Positions 54,701 to 62,302 of a stretch of 64,000 bases of DNA are shown here, one piece after another. The DNA is from Paraburkholderia fynbosensis (lineage in GTDB: Bacteria; Pseudomonadota; Gammaproteobacteria; Burkholderiales; Burkholderiaceae), in contig NZ_CADIKI010000001.1 in NCBI RefSeq assembly GCF_902859935.1, positions 558,001 to 622,000 on the forward strand, given 5' to 3'. Positions within the stretch are counted from its first letter, which is position 1, and each line of letters begins with the position of its first letter. Under the pieces are notes generated by a model. The model was not told the origin of the DNA. It made no database searches and saw only the letters and a program-made list of their open reading frames with translations. Position numbers and translations under genes: made by a program.

Positions 54701-57678
54701 GCCGCCGCGTTCATTGCGCGGTCGTACTGCAGCAGCGCCTCGCCGGTGTGCGACTCCGCGCATTGCTTGACGTCTTCCGGCGTGCCCGCGCACAGCACCC
54801 GGCCGCCGCCGTCGCCACCTTCGGGACCGAGGTCGATCAGCCAGTCGGCCGCGCGAATCACGTCGAGATTGTGTTCGATCACGATCAGCGAGTGCCCGCT
54901 CGCGAGCAGTTTGCCGAACGCCTGCATCAGCTTGGCGATGTCGTCGAAATGCAGGCCGGTGGTCGGCTCGTCGAACATGAAGAGGCGCTTTGCGACCGGC
55001 TGCTTCGCGCTGCGGGCACCGCGCGCCTGCGCCGATTCCGCGAGGAAGCCCGCGAGCTTGAGGCGCTGCGCTTCGCCGCCGGACAGCGTGGGCACCGGCT
55101 GGCCGAGCTTCACGTATTCCAGACCGACGTCGACGATCGGCTGCAACACGCGCAATACTTCGGCATCCTTTGCGAAATAGGCGGTGGCTTCGCTGACAGT
55201 CAGCTCCAGCACGTCCGCAATGCTCAACGCACGTGCCGGCTCACCGCGCTCGATCTTCACTTCGAGCAGTTCCGCGCGATACCGGCGCCCGTCGCAATCC
55301 GGACAACGCAGATACACGTCGCTCAGGAACTGCATCTCGATGTGCTCGAACCCCGAGCCGCCGCAAGTCGGGCAGCGGCCGTCCCCCGAGTTGAAGCTGA
55401 ACATGCCGGGGCCGTAGCCGCGTTGCTGCGCGAGCGGCGCCTTGGCGAACAGCTTGCGGATTTCGTCGAACGCGCCGACATAGCTGGCCGGATTCGAACG
55501 CGCGGTCTTGCCGATCGGCGACTGGTCGACGAATACGACGTCGGTGACCTGATCGGCGCCGGTGAGGCCTCTGAACGCGCCCGGCGATTCCGTGGCGAGC
55601 CCGAAGTGCCGCGCCATCGCCGGATACAGCACGTCTTGCAGCAGCGTGGATTTGCCGGAGCCCGACACGCCCGTCACGCAGACGAGCCGCTGCAGCGGAA
55701 TCTCGACCGTCACGTCACGCAGATTGTGTTGCGTCGCGCCTTCGAGCACGATGCGCGGCGTGCTTGCATCGACGGCGCGCTGCGACCAGTGCGCCGCGTT
55801 GGCGACATGGCGGCGGCCGCCGAGATACTCGCCGGTCAGCGTGCCGGACGAGCGGATCGCCTCGGGCGCGCCGTCGAAAATGATCGAGCCGCCGCGCTCG
55901 CCCGGCCCCGGCCCCATGTCGATCAGACGATCCGCCGCGAGCATCACCGACGGGTCGTGTTCGACCACCACCAGCGTATTGCCCGCGTCGCGCAGCCGAT
56001 GCATCGCCTCGACGATCCGGTTCAGGTCGCGCGGATGCAAGCCGATGCTCGGCTCGTCGAGCACGAACAGCGTCTTGGTGAGCGACGTGCCGAGCGCGGT
56101 GGTCAGGTTGATCCGCTGCACTTCGCCGCCCGACAGCGTGCGGCTTTGCCGGTCGAGCGTCAGATAACCGAGGCCGACGTCGCACAAATATTTAAGGCGC
56201 GTGCGCACTTCGGCGAGCAGCAGTTTCAGCGCGTCGTCGAGCAATGCGCTCGGCAGGCTGATCTCGTCGAAGAAACGGCGGATGCGCTCGATCGGCATCA
56301 GCATCAGGTCGTGAACGGTCAGACCCGGCAGCCTTTCGAGCTGCGCGCGGGTCCACTGCACGCCGCGCGGCATGAAGCGCCGAGCGGCCGGCAGCACGTC
56401 GTCCGCATTCGCCTTGCTGCCCAGACGCCATAGCAGCGATTCCGTTTTCAGACGCGCGCCGCCGCACGTTTCGCACGGCGTATAGCTGCGGTACTTCGAC
56501 AGCAGCACGCGAATATGCATCTTGTACGCTTTGGACTCGAGGTACTCGAAAAAGCGTTTGACGCCGTACCAATGGCTTTGCCACTTGCCGTTCCAGTCCG
56601 GCGAACCGTTGATGACCCAGTCGCGCTCGGCCTCCGTCAGTTCGCCCCACGGCGTGCCGCGGCGGATGTCGGCCTTCGCCGCGTAACGCATCAGGTCGTC
56701 CTGGCACTCCTTCCACGCGGGCGTCTGCATCGGCTTGATCGCGCCCTCGCGCAGCGTCTTGCGCGCGTCGGGAATCACGAGGCCCAGATCGACGCCGATC
56801 ACGCGGCCGAAACCGCGGCAGACTTCGCACGCGCCGTAGGCCGAGTTGAACGAGAACAGCGCGGGTTGCGGGTCGGCGTAGCGCAGATCGCTTTCCGGGC
56901 TGTGCAAACCGGTGGAGAAACGCCAGATTGACGGTTCGGCGTCCTGACTCTGCGGCCCCTCCGACGCGGCGGGCAGCACGTAGATATTGACGCGCCCGCC
57001 GCCGCGTTTGAGCGACGCCTCGATCGCCTCGACGACCCGCTGCTTGTCGACCGAGCGCAGCCGGAAACGGTCGGCCACCACGTCGAGCAGCTTGCGCTTG
57101 CCGGTGGGCGAATCGACCTCGCGCTGCGCCTGCACGCGCGTGTAGCCGCTCGCCGACAGCCACTGCTCGACTTCCTGCTGGGAGGCCGATTCCGGCAGTT
57201 CGACCGGGAACGTGACGACCAGCCGCGGCTCGTTCTGCGCGGTGCGCTCGAGCAGCTCGGCGTAGATCGTTTCGGGCGTATCGTGACGCACCTGCTGCGC
57301 GGTCTGGCGGTCGAACAGTTCGGCCGCGCGCGCGTAGAGCAGCTTCAGATGGTCGTTGAGTTCCGTCATGGTGCCGACGGTGGAGCGCGAACTGCGCACC
57401 GGGTTGGTCTGGTCGATCGCGATGGCGGGCGGCACACCGTCCACCCGGTCGACTTGCGGCCGGTCCATGCGATCCAGAAACTGCCGGGCATATGCGCTGA
57501 AGGTTTCGACATAGCGCCGCTGGCCTTCCGCGTACAGCGTGTCGAACACGAGACTCGATTTGCCGGAGCCTGACGGCCCGGTGACGACCGTCATTTCGCC
57601 GGTTCGCACGTCGAGGTCGACGTTCTTGAGATTGTGCTGGCGCGCGCCGCGAATCTTGATAGTGCCGTTAGATGACAA
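51790..57678 (-). CDS. Double-length excinuclease subunit UvrA (tandem UvrA fusion)
   Basis: UvrA is the damage-recognition ATPase of nucleotide excision repair and is normally about 950 residues. This protein has about 1962: one UvrA-like unit at residues ~1-1010 and a second at ~1020-1962. Four Walker A motifs are present (GPSGSGKSS once, GVSGSGKST three times), with four LSGGE signatures. Zinc-module Cys pairs occur in both units (CEVC, CPTCGGSG, CPACEGQG and more). TTG 57678 (MSSNGTIKIRGARQHNLKNV) fits homologue starts; GTG 57771 is possible but adds an unusual extension. A LexA box lies in its promoter. It is unclear whether a normal uvrA exists elsewhere. Confidence 0.92.
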   Translation of the reverse strand: MSSNGTIKIRGARQHNLKNVDLDVRTGEMTVVTGPSGSGKSSLVFDTLYAEGQRRYVETFSAYARQFLDRMDRPQVDRVDGVPPAIAIDQTNPVRSSRSTVGTMTELNDHLKLLYARAAELFDRQTAQQVRHDTPETIYAELLERTAQNEPRLVVTFPVELPESASQQEVEQWLSASGYTRVQAQREVDSPTGKRKLLDVVADRFRLRSVDKQRVVEAIEASLKRGGGRVNIYVLPAASEGPQSQDAEPSIWRFSTGLHSPESDLRYADPQPALFSFNSAYGACEVCRGFGRVIGVDLGLVIPDARKTLREGAIKPMQTPAWKECQDDLMRYAAKADIRRGTPWGELTEAERDWVINGSPDWNGKWQSHWYGVKRFFEYLESKAYKMHIRVLLSKYRSYTPCETCGGARLKTESLLWRLGSKANADDVLPAARRFMPRGVQWTRAQLERLPGLTVHDLMLMPIERIRRFFDEISLPSALLDDALKLLLAEVRTRLKYLCDVGLGYLTLDRQSRTLSGGEVQRINLTTALGTSLTKTLFVLDEPSIGLHPRDLNRIVEAMHRLRDAGNTLVVVEHDPSVMLAADRLIDMGPGPGERGGSIIFDGAPEAIRSSGTLTGEYLGGRRHVANAAHWSQRAVDASTPRIVLEGATQHNLRDVTVEIPLQRLVCVTGVSGSGKSTLLQDVLYPAMARHFGLATESPGAFRGLTGADQVTDVVFVDQSPIGKTARSNPASYVGAFDEIRKLFAKAPLAQQRGYGPGMFSFNSGDGRCPTCGGSGFEHIEMQFLSDVYLRCPDCDGRRYRAELLEVKIERGEPARALSIADVLELTVSEATAYFAKDAEVLRVLQPIVDVGLEYVKLGQPVPTLSGGEAQRLKLAGFLAESAQARGARSAKQPVAKRLFMFDEPTTGLHFDDIAKLMQAFGKLLASGHSLIVIEHNLDVIRAADWLIDLGPEGGDGGGRVLCAGTPEDVKQCAESHTGEALLQYDRAMNAAAEPESQGVPLQKALSAARARRAIEGEDVVRIVNAREHNLKALDVDIPHGKFNVITGVSGSGKSTLAFDILFHEGQRRYLESLNAYARSIVQPAGRPEVDAVYGIPPTVAIEQRLSRGGRKSTVATTSEVWHFLRLLYVKLGLQHCIHDGTPVTSQSVESIAAQLLRDHKGQHVGFLAPLVVNRKGVYTDLAKWAKARGNTHLRVDGEFVPVDPWPKLDRFREHTIELPVADLVVSADHEAELREALDRTLEVGKGVMHLLAPLDGLHDALNGGHPTAPLGTVKVLSTKRACPVCGTSYPELDPRMFSYNSKHGWCTTCVGTGLSLTREQRAAYDDTIVVDDNRGREQSLPSEEQEPEGLVDEPCPDCSGTRLNPTARAVTFDAQAIVDVAQWTVSDTRAWIESVEMSGRDAEIARDVISEIGSRLQFLEEVGLGYLSLDRAAPSLSGGEAQRIRLAAQLGSNLQGVCYVLDEPTIGLHPRDNQILLNALRKLGEKGNTLVVVEHDEDTIRRADHIIDIGPGAGKRGGTLIAQGSVADLSAQPDSLTGQFLANPIVHPLQPRRAVVAPGKRAAMVPENWLTVHGGKLHNLRDVTVGIPLSRLVAVTGVSGSGKSTLARDVLMTNLLDAVGRSVLSSPATRRARAAAEEKPAANRRSSVLARSAPRAPLNVTHAWQGCESITGWESIDRVLEVDQTPIGKTPRSCPATYIGVWDAIRKLFAGTLEARARGYTASRFSFNTGDGRCPACEGQGVRTIGMSFLPDVKVPCDVCHGQRFNPETLAVTWRGKNIGDVLTMEIDEAVEFFASITNIGHPLQLMKDVGLGYLTLGQPSPTLSGGEAQRIKLVTELSKVRDDITRRGQKPPHTLYVLDEPTVGLHMADVAKLIRVLHRLADGGHSVVVIEHDLDVIAEADWIIDLGPEGGVGGGAIVAATDPEGLARVAASHTGAALRPVLARAQQGTAAVVAGEGTNG

Positions 57679-57824
57679 TTTTTCCGACCGTCTGAATGTC
57701 TGAATGAGTGGGCCACCTCTCACGGACGCCTCGCGACCGCGCAAGTTCGGTGCCGCCGGGAACGGCGGCACGCACGCGCGACGAACGCCGCGCGCGCCTT
57801 GAAGCCCTCAGGTTGCAGCGGGAT

Positions 57825-57853
57825 ACTATACTGTATATCTATACAGTTTTCCA
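57825..57853 (-). promoter_or_regulatory. Predicted uvrA promoter
   Basis: Minus-strand TGGAAA (57853-57848) and TATAGT (57830-57825) are separated by 17 bases. The LexA box fills the spacer, so LexA binding would directly occlude RNA polymerase. Confidence 0.6.
57831..57846. promoter_or_regulatory. LexA SOS box
   Basis: CTGTATATCTATACAG matches the CTGT-N8-ACAG consensus exactly, and its AT-rich centre is as in strong E. coli sites. It implies SOS induction of the giant uvrA after DNA damage. Confidence 0.88.
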
Positions 57854-58006
57854 TGACGCGCCAAGATGCGCGGTCGAGCCGCGTCCTGACGTGAGGGGTG
57901 GCGAAGCACGCGCTGCTGGACCGGTCAGCAAGCGTTGTGCCGATGTGGGAATGAGGATTCGAGCGTGCGAGGAGCGGCAACCAGGGTTGGGGCGTGCCTC
58001 GCCTCC

Positions 58007-59509
58007 CTACCCGCACGCGCTTTCTACGCGAACCGGCCCCGCCGCCGGTGCCGCGGCTTGCGTTCGCGCACCACCCTCGCCAAGCGCATACTCCACGCAC
58101 CGTCTGGCCAGTACCTCGGTCGGATCGACGAGCCGCACGACCCGTCCGCCGGGACACGCGAGCACCGCGTCGCGCAGCAGCAGCGGCAACTCGGTGCAGG
58201 CCAGCACGATTACCTGCACGTCTTGCGCGACGAGGTCGTCGAGCGCAGCCGCGAGGTCGTCGCCGCATTCGCCCGACGTGTAGCCCGCCTTGGCGCCGCG
58301 CGGTCCGTAGATGGCGTTCATCAGCCGCGCCTGCGCGGGCGCGGCCGGCGCAATCTGCGTGAAGCCGCGCGTCTCGAGCGCCTGTTCGTAGACACGGCTC
58401 GCCAGCGTGCCCGACGTCGCCAGCACGCCGACGTCGCGCAGGCCCGGAAAGGTCTCGCGCAGATAATCGGCGGTACAGGTCAGCATATTCACGATCGGCA
58501 CACCCAGCGCCGGCTGGATCTGTTCGACGAACGCATGCGCGGTATTGCACGGAATCGCGATCAGATCCGCGCCGCCTTCTTCGAGCGTCTTGCATGCGGC
58601 ATACAACGCGAGCGTCGGATCGTCGCCGCCGCCGAGCAGCGCCTCGGTGCGGTCCGGAATCTGCGGATTCTGTTCGACCATCACCTTGATGTGATCCTGG
58701 TCGCGCGCGGCCGGCGTGTTGCGCACCAGCTTGGCCATGAAGTCCACGGTCGCCGCGGGACCGACACCGCCCACCACGCCCAGCTTGAAGCGCCGCGCCG
58801 CTCGCGCATAGCGGGCCGCCGCGACATGGCGCGCGTAGACCTGATTGGTGTCGACGAGCGGCACGTCGAGCGGCCCGAGCGCGCGTAGGACGAGGCCGAT
58901 TTCGGCCAGCCCCGGCAGGATGATCTCGGCGCCCTGCGCGAGCAGATCGGCGCAAGCCGCGCGCAGCAATTCCACCGGCCGGCCATGCAGACGGCCGGTG
59001 CGGATGCCCTCGTCGCCATACACGGCGTTCGTCACGCAGTCGACACCCCTGCCGTGACGCGGATGCAGCACGTCGAACCGCGCGGCATCGAAATGGCGTT
59101 CAAAAAGGCCGTTTTCGCGGATGACCCCGCTGGTCAGCACGCCGATCCGTCGCGCCGACGGAAAGGTCCGCCGCACGTGCGCGGTAAGCGCCGTCATGAT
59201 GTTGGCGACCGGCACGGCGAGATTCGCCGAGAGTTCGTCGATGAAGGTATGACTGAGGAAGCACGGCAGCACGATCGCATCGACGCCGCGCTTTTCCAGC
59301 TCGCGCATCGTGTCGAACATGTGGATCTTGAACTGGACGTTCGCTGTGTCCGGCGCGCTCGCGCCCTGCCAGCAGCGCGGCTCGAACACGAGATCGACGG
59401 CCCCCGCCGCGCCGGGCCGGCGTGCGGCGGTGCTGATTCTGCTCAGGATGTCGGCGCCGGCGAACTGGGCCGCGCCCGCCGCCACGCCCAGCGATCGAAA
59501 GCGATGCAT
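58007..59509 (-). CDS. Two-domain aspartate/glutamate racemase-like protein
   Basis: The 500-residue protein contains two racemase-like halves. The C-terminal half (LGVVGGVGPAATVDFMAKLV) has both catalytic cysteines (AIPCNTAHAF and VLACTELPLLL). The N-terminal half keeps the first Cys (VLPCFLSHTF) but the second position reads ILPGLAEIGL, with Gly instead of Cys. Standard racemases need two cysteines and are about 230-280 residues. So one half is active-looking and the other may be a binding or regulatory module. ATG 59509 has GGGGGAAG upstream. It precedes uvrA in the same direction. Confidence 0.85.
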   Translation of the reverse strand: MHRFRSLGVAAGAAQFAGADILSRISTAARRPGAAGAVDLVFEPRCWQGASAPDTANVQFKIHMFDTMRELEKRGVDAIVLPCFLSHTFIDELSANLAVPVANIMTALTAHVRRTFPSARRIGVLTSGVIRENGLFERHFDAARFDVLHPRHGRGVDCVTNAVYGDEGIRTGRLHGRPVELLRAACADLLAQGAEIILPGLAEIGLVLRALGPLDVPLVDTNQVYARHVAAARYARAARRFKLGVVGGVGPAATVDFMAKLVRNTPAARDQDHIKVMVEQNPQIPDRTEALLGGGDDPTLALYAACKTLEEGGADLIAIPCNTAHAFVEQIQPALGVPIVNMLTCTADYLRETFPGLRDVGVLATSGTLASRVYEQALETRGFTQIAPAAPAQARLMNAIYGPRGAKAGYTSGECGDDLAAALDDLVAQDVQVIVLACTELPLLLRDAVLACPGGRVVRLVDPTEVLARRCVEYALGEGGARTQAAAPAAGPVRVESACG

Positions 59510-59671
59510 GATGACTTCCCCCGTCATGGTCTATCCGCCTTGATGGCAGGCGGCTTTTGCGCTTGAGGATGACATTATGTCGGCCGCGCATGACGTGGGG
59601 TTAACCACGAAAATCCGATTTCTTTGCCTTGGTTCGCGGCCCGCCTGCCGGGCCGCGTGCCGGCAAACCGC

Positions 59672-60985
59672 CTAGGCCGCTTCGGCGACGCCGTGCGCCG
59701 CGCCCCGCTTGCGGCGTTCGAGCGTGCCGATGCAGACCAGCGACACAGCCGCGAGACAGCTATAAAACGCCGCCAGCGGCCACCACGCGCCCGGATAGCG
59801 ATGCGCGAGTACGGTGCCGATCAAGGGCGTCAGGCCGCCGGCCAGCGCGGCGCACATCTGGTACGAGAGCGAAATGGCCGAATAGCGCACGCGCACCGGG
59901 AACGCGGTCGACATGAAGCCTGCCATCACCGCATACGAGCTCGACATGCACATCACCGCCAGCGCGATGCCGATCACGATCGCCACCGGCCGCCCGGTCG
60001 AGACCAGCGCGAACATCGGATACGGCGACAGCATCGCCAACGCCGCCGCGCCCTTCAGGAAGCGTCCGGTGCCGATGCGTTGCGCGAACCAGCCCGAACC
60101 CAGCTGCGTGAACAGCTGGATGAACGCGACCACGAAGAGGGCATCGAGAATCAGCGAACGATCGAGCCCGAGCGTCTGCGTCGTGTAGTTGAGCATGAAC
60201 GTGTTGACGAACCACGCGCCCGCCACGCCGATCACGTTGGCACCGAGACACAGCAGCACGGTGCGCCACGCGTCGCGCAGTACTTCGGCGACGGGCAGCG
60301 CGGCGACGCGCCGCTGCGCCTTGAGCGCGTCGAATTCCGGCGATTCGCCGACACCCGAGCGGATCAGCAGCCCGACCACGAGCAGCGCCGCGCTGGCGAG
60401 AAACGGCAGGCGCCAGCCCCAGGCGAGAAACGCGTCCTTGTCCATCGACGCCACCGCGCGAAACGCCAGCAGCGACAGGATCAGGCCCGCCGGGCTGCCA
60501 AGTTGCGCGAACGACGCGAAGAACGTGCGCTTGCCTTTGGGGGCATGCTCGCTCGCCATCAGCACCGCGCCGCCCCACTCGCCGCCGATCGCGATGCCCT
60601 GCGCGACGCGCAGCAGCACCAGCAGCACGGGCGCCCAGCTGCCCGCGCTCGCGTAAGTCGGCAGGAAGCCGATGCCGACGGTGCCCACGCCCATGATCGC
60701 GAGCGTCGCGACCAGTGCCTTCTTGCGTCCGATGCGGTCGCCCAGATGGCCGAACACCAGCCCGCCGAACGGCCGCGCGAAGAAACCCACCGCGAAGGTG
60801 CCGAACGACGCGAGCGTTGCGAAGAACGGATCGCTGCCGGGAAAGAACAGCTTGCCGAATATCAGCGCGGACGCGGTGGCGTAGATGTAAAAGTCGTACC
60901 ACTCGATGGTGGTGCCGACGAACGCGGCGGCCGCCGCGCGCCTGGGTTGCCGGGTTGCTGCGTGATCGTCTGGCTCGCGATGCAT
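59672..60985 (-). CDS. MHS-family MFS transporter
   Basis: This 437-residue inner-membrane protein has the MHS signatures. They are AAAAFVGTTIEWYDFYIYAT in helix 1, ARPFGGLVFGHLGDRIGRKK in the first loop and AQGIAIGGEWGGAVLMASEH in helix 4, with about 12 helices in all. Related members import shikimate, proline/betaine or alpha-ketoglutarate. It is downstream of a CoA-transferase and acyl-CoA dehydrogenase on the same strand, 72 bases after the transferase. It probably brings in the acid those enzymes process; the substrate is unknown. Confidence 0.93.
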   Translation of the reverse strand: MHREPDDHAATRQPRRAAAAAFVGTTIEWYDFYIYATASALIFGKLFFPGSDPFFATLASFGTFAVGFFARPFGGLVFGHLGDRIGRKKALVATLAIMGVGTVGIGFLPTYASAGSWAPVLLVLLRVAQGIAIGGEWGGAVLMASEHAPKGKRTFFASFAQLGSPAGLILSLLAFRAVASMDKDAFLAWGWRLPFLASAALLVVGLLIRSGVGESPEFDALKAQRRVAALPVAEVLRDAWRTVLLCLGANVIGVAGAWFVNTFMLNYTTQTLGLDRSLILDALFVVAFIQLFTQLGSGWFAQRIGTGRFLKGAAALAMLSPYPMFALVSTGRPVAIVIGIALAVMCMSSSYAVMAGFMSTAFPVRVRYSAISLSYQMCAALAGGLTPLIGTVLAHRYPGAWWPLAAFYSCLAAVSLVCIGTLERRKRGAAHGVAEAA

Positions 60986-61057
60986 GTCTGTGTCTCCGAG
61001 ATGGTTCTTGTGTGAGAAGCGCGGCTTCTGCGTGCCGTCGCCGGAAAAACGCGCGCG

Positions 61058-62302
61058 TCAGCTGTCGACCATGTCGCCCTTGAGTACGCCCGCTTCGAAC
61101 AGCCGCTGCTGGGTCGCCGCGTCGATACCCAACGCGTCGAGCACGTCGCGCGTATCGGCGCCGAGCGACGGCGGCGCATTGCGATAGGTCGCCGGTGTGC
61201 GCGAGAGCTTGATCGGTGACGCGGTGCCGCGGTACTCGCCCATCTCGATCACCATGCCGCGATGCACCGTATGCGGATGCCTGGCGACGACATCGACGCT
61301 TTGCACCGGGCCGCACGGGACGCCCGAGTTGATCAGCGCCTGCGCGAGCGGTTCACAGTCGTGCGTGGCGAGCAGGCTTTCGAGCGCGGCCTTCAATGGC
61401 TCGCGATGCGCGCAGCGGCTGCGGTTGTCGGCGTAGCGCGGATCGTCGGCGAGTTCGGGCGCGCCGAGATGCGCGCACAGCTTCGCGAACTGCCGGTCGT
61501 TGCCGACTGCGAGAAAAATCGGCGCGCTCGCGGTGCGGTAGCTGTCGTAAGGCGTGATGTTCGGATGCGCGTTGCCGCTTCTCTGCGGCGTGCGGCCCGA
61601 GCCGAAATAATTCGGCAGATGGGGATGCAGCAGCGACACGCCGCAGTCGTACAGCGCGATGTCGATCGACTGGCCGCGCCCGCTTTTTGCACGCTCGGCG
61701 AGCGCGAGCAGAATGCCGGCGAGCGCGTTCAGACCCGTCACCATGTCGACGACCGGCAGGCCGACACGCGTGGCCGGCCCGTCACGCTCGCCGTTCACGC
61801 TCATCAGGCCGGTCATCGCCTGGATCGCGGCGTCGTAGCCGGGCAAGCCGCCGAGCGGACCGTCCGGACCGAAGCCCGATACGGCACAGTGAATCAGTTT
61901 CGGAAAGCGTTCGCACAAGTCGCGCTCGTAGTCCATGCCCCAGCGCGCGAGCGTGCCGGGCTTGAAGTTTTCGACCAGCACGTCGGCGTCTTCGAGCAGC
62001 CGCCACAGGATCGCGCGTCCTTCGTCGCGCGACAGATCGACCGCGATGCCCTGCTTGTTGCGGTTCACGCCCGCGAAGTACCACGCGGTGTCGCCGTAGA
62101 ACGGCGGCCCCCAGCCGCGCGTTTCGTCGCCGTCGGGCGGTTCGAGCTTGATCACGTGGGCGCCGTGATCGGCGAGCGCCTGTGTGCAGTAAGGGCCGCC
62201 GAGCACGCGGCTCAGGTCGATGACCTTGACGCCTTGCAGCGCGCCTTGGGTGGTTTGGGCGGCTTGCTTGTCTTGCGTTGCATGGTTCACGAATCCGGTC
62301 AT
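61058..62302 (-). CDS. CaiB/BaiF-family CoA-transferase
   Basis: This 414-residue class III enzyme moves CoA between carboxylic acids. KVIDLSRVLGGPYCTQALADHGA opens the fold. PVVDMVTGLNALAGILLALAER carries the catalytic Asp in the family motif. The rest is typical, including HPNITPYDSYRT and SGVPCGPVQSVDVV. Its ATG (62302) overlaps the stop of the acyl-CoA dehydrogenase by four bases (ATGA). Together with the downstream MHS transporter they form an acid-catabolism operon (inference). The frame continues upstream, but ATG 62302 is the natural start. Confidence 0.92.
   Translation of the reverse strand: MTGFVNHATQDKQAAQTTQGALQGVKVIDLSRVLGGPYCTQALADHGAHVIKLEPPDGDETRGWGPPFYGDTAWYFAGVNRNKQGIAVDLSRDEGRAILWRLLEDADVLVENFKPGTLARWGMDYERDLCERFPKLIHCAVSGFGPDGPLGGLPGYDAAIQAMTGLMSVNGERDGPATRVGLPVVDMVTGLNALAGILLALAERAKSGRGQSIDIALYDCGVSLLHPHLPNYFGSGRTPQRSGNAHPNITPYDSYRTASAPIFLAVGNDRQFAKLCAHLGAPELADDPRYADNRSRCAHREPLKAALESLLATHDCEPLAQALINSGVPCGPVQSVDVVARHPHTVHRGMVIEMGEYRGTASPIKLSRTPATYRNAPPSLGADTRDVLDALGIDAATQQRLFEAGVLKGDMVDS

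Larger units (their letters stand above)
57679..58006. other. uvrA leader and control region
   Basis: This 328-base region carries the uvrA promoter and SOS box. The leader is about 140 bases if the TTG start is right. The end near 58006 is the stop region of the racemase-like gene. No gene is supported here. Confidence 0.5.

Noticed and set aside
54310..56433. Long rightward frame opposite the tandem UvrA
   Set aside because: Antisense shadow of strongly biased codons, no ribosome-binding site.
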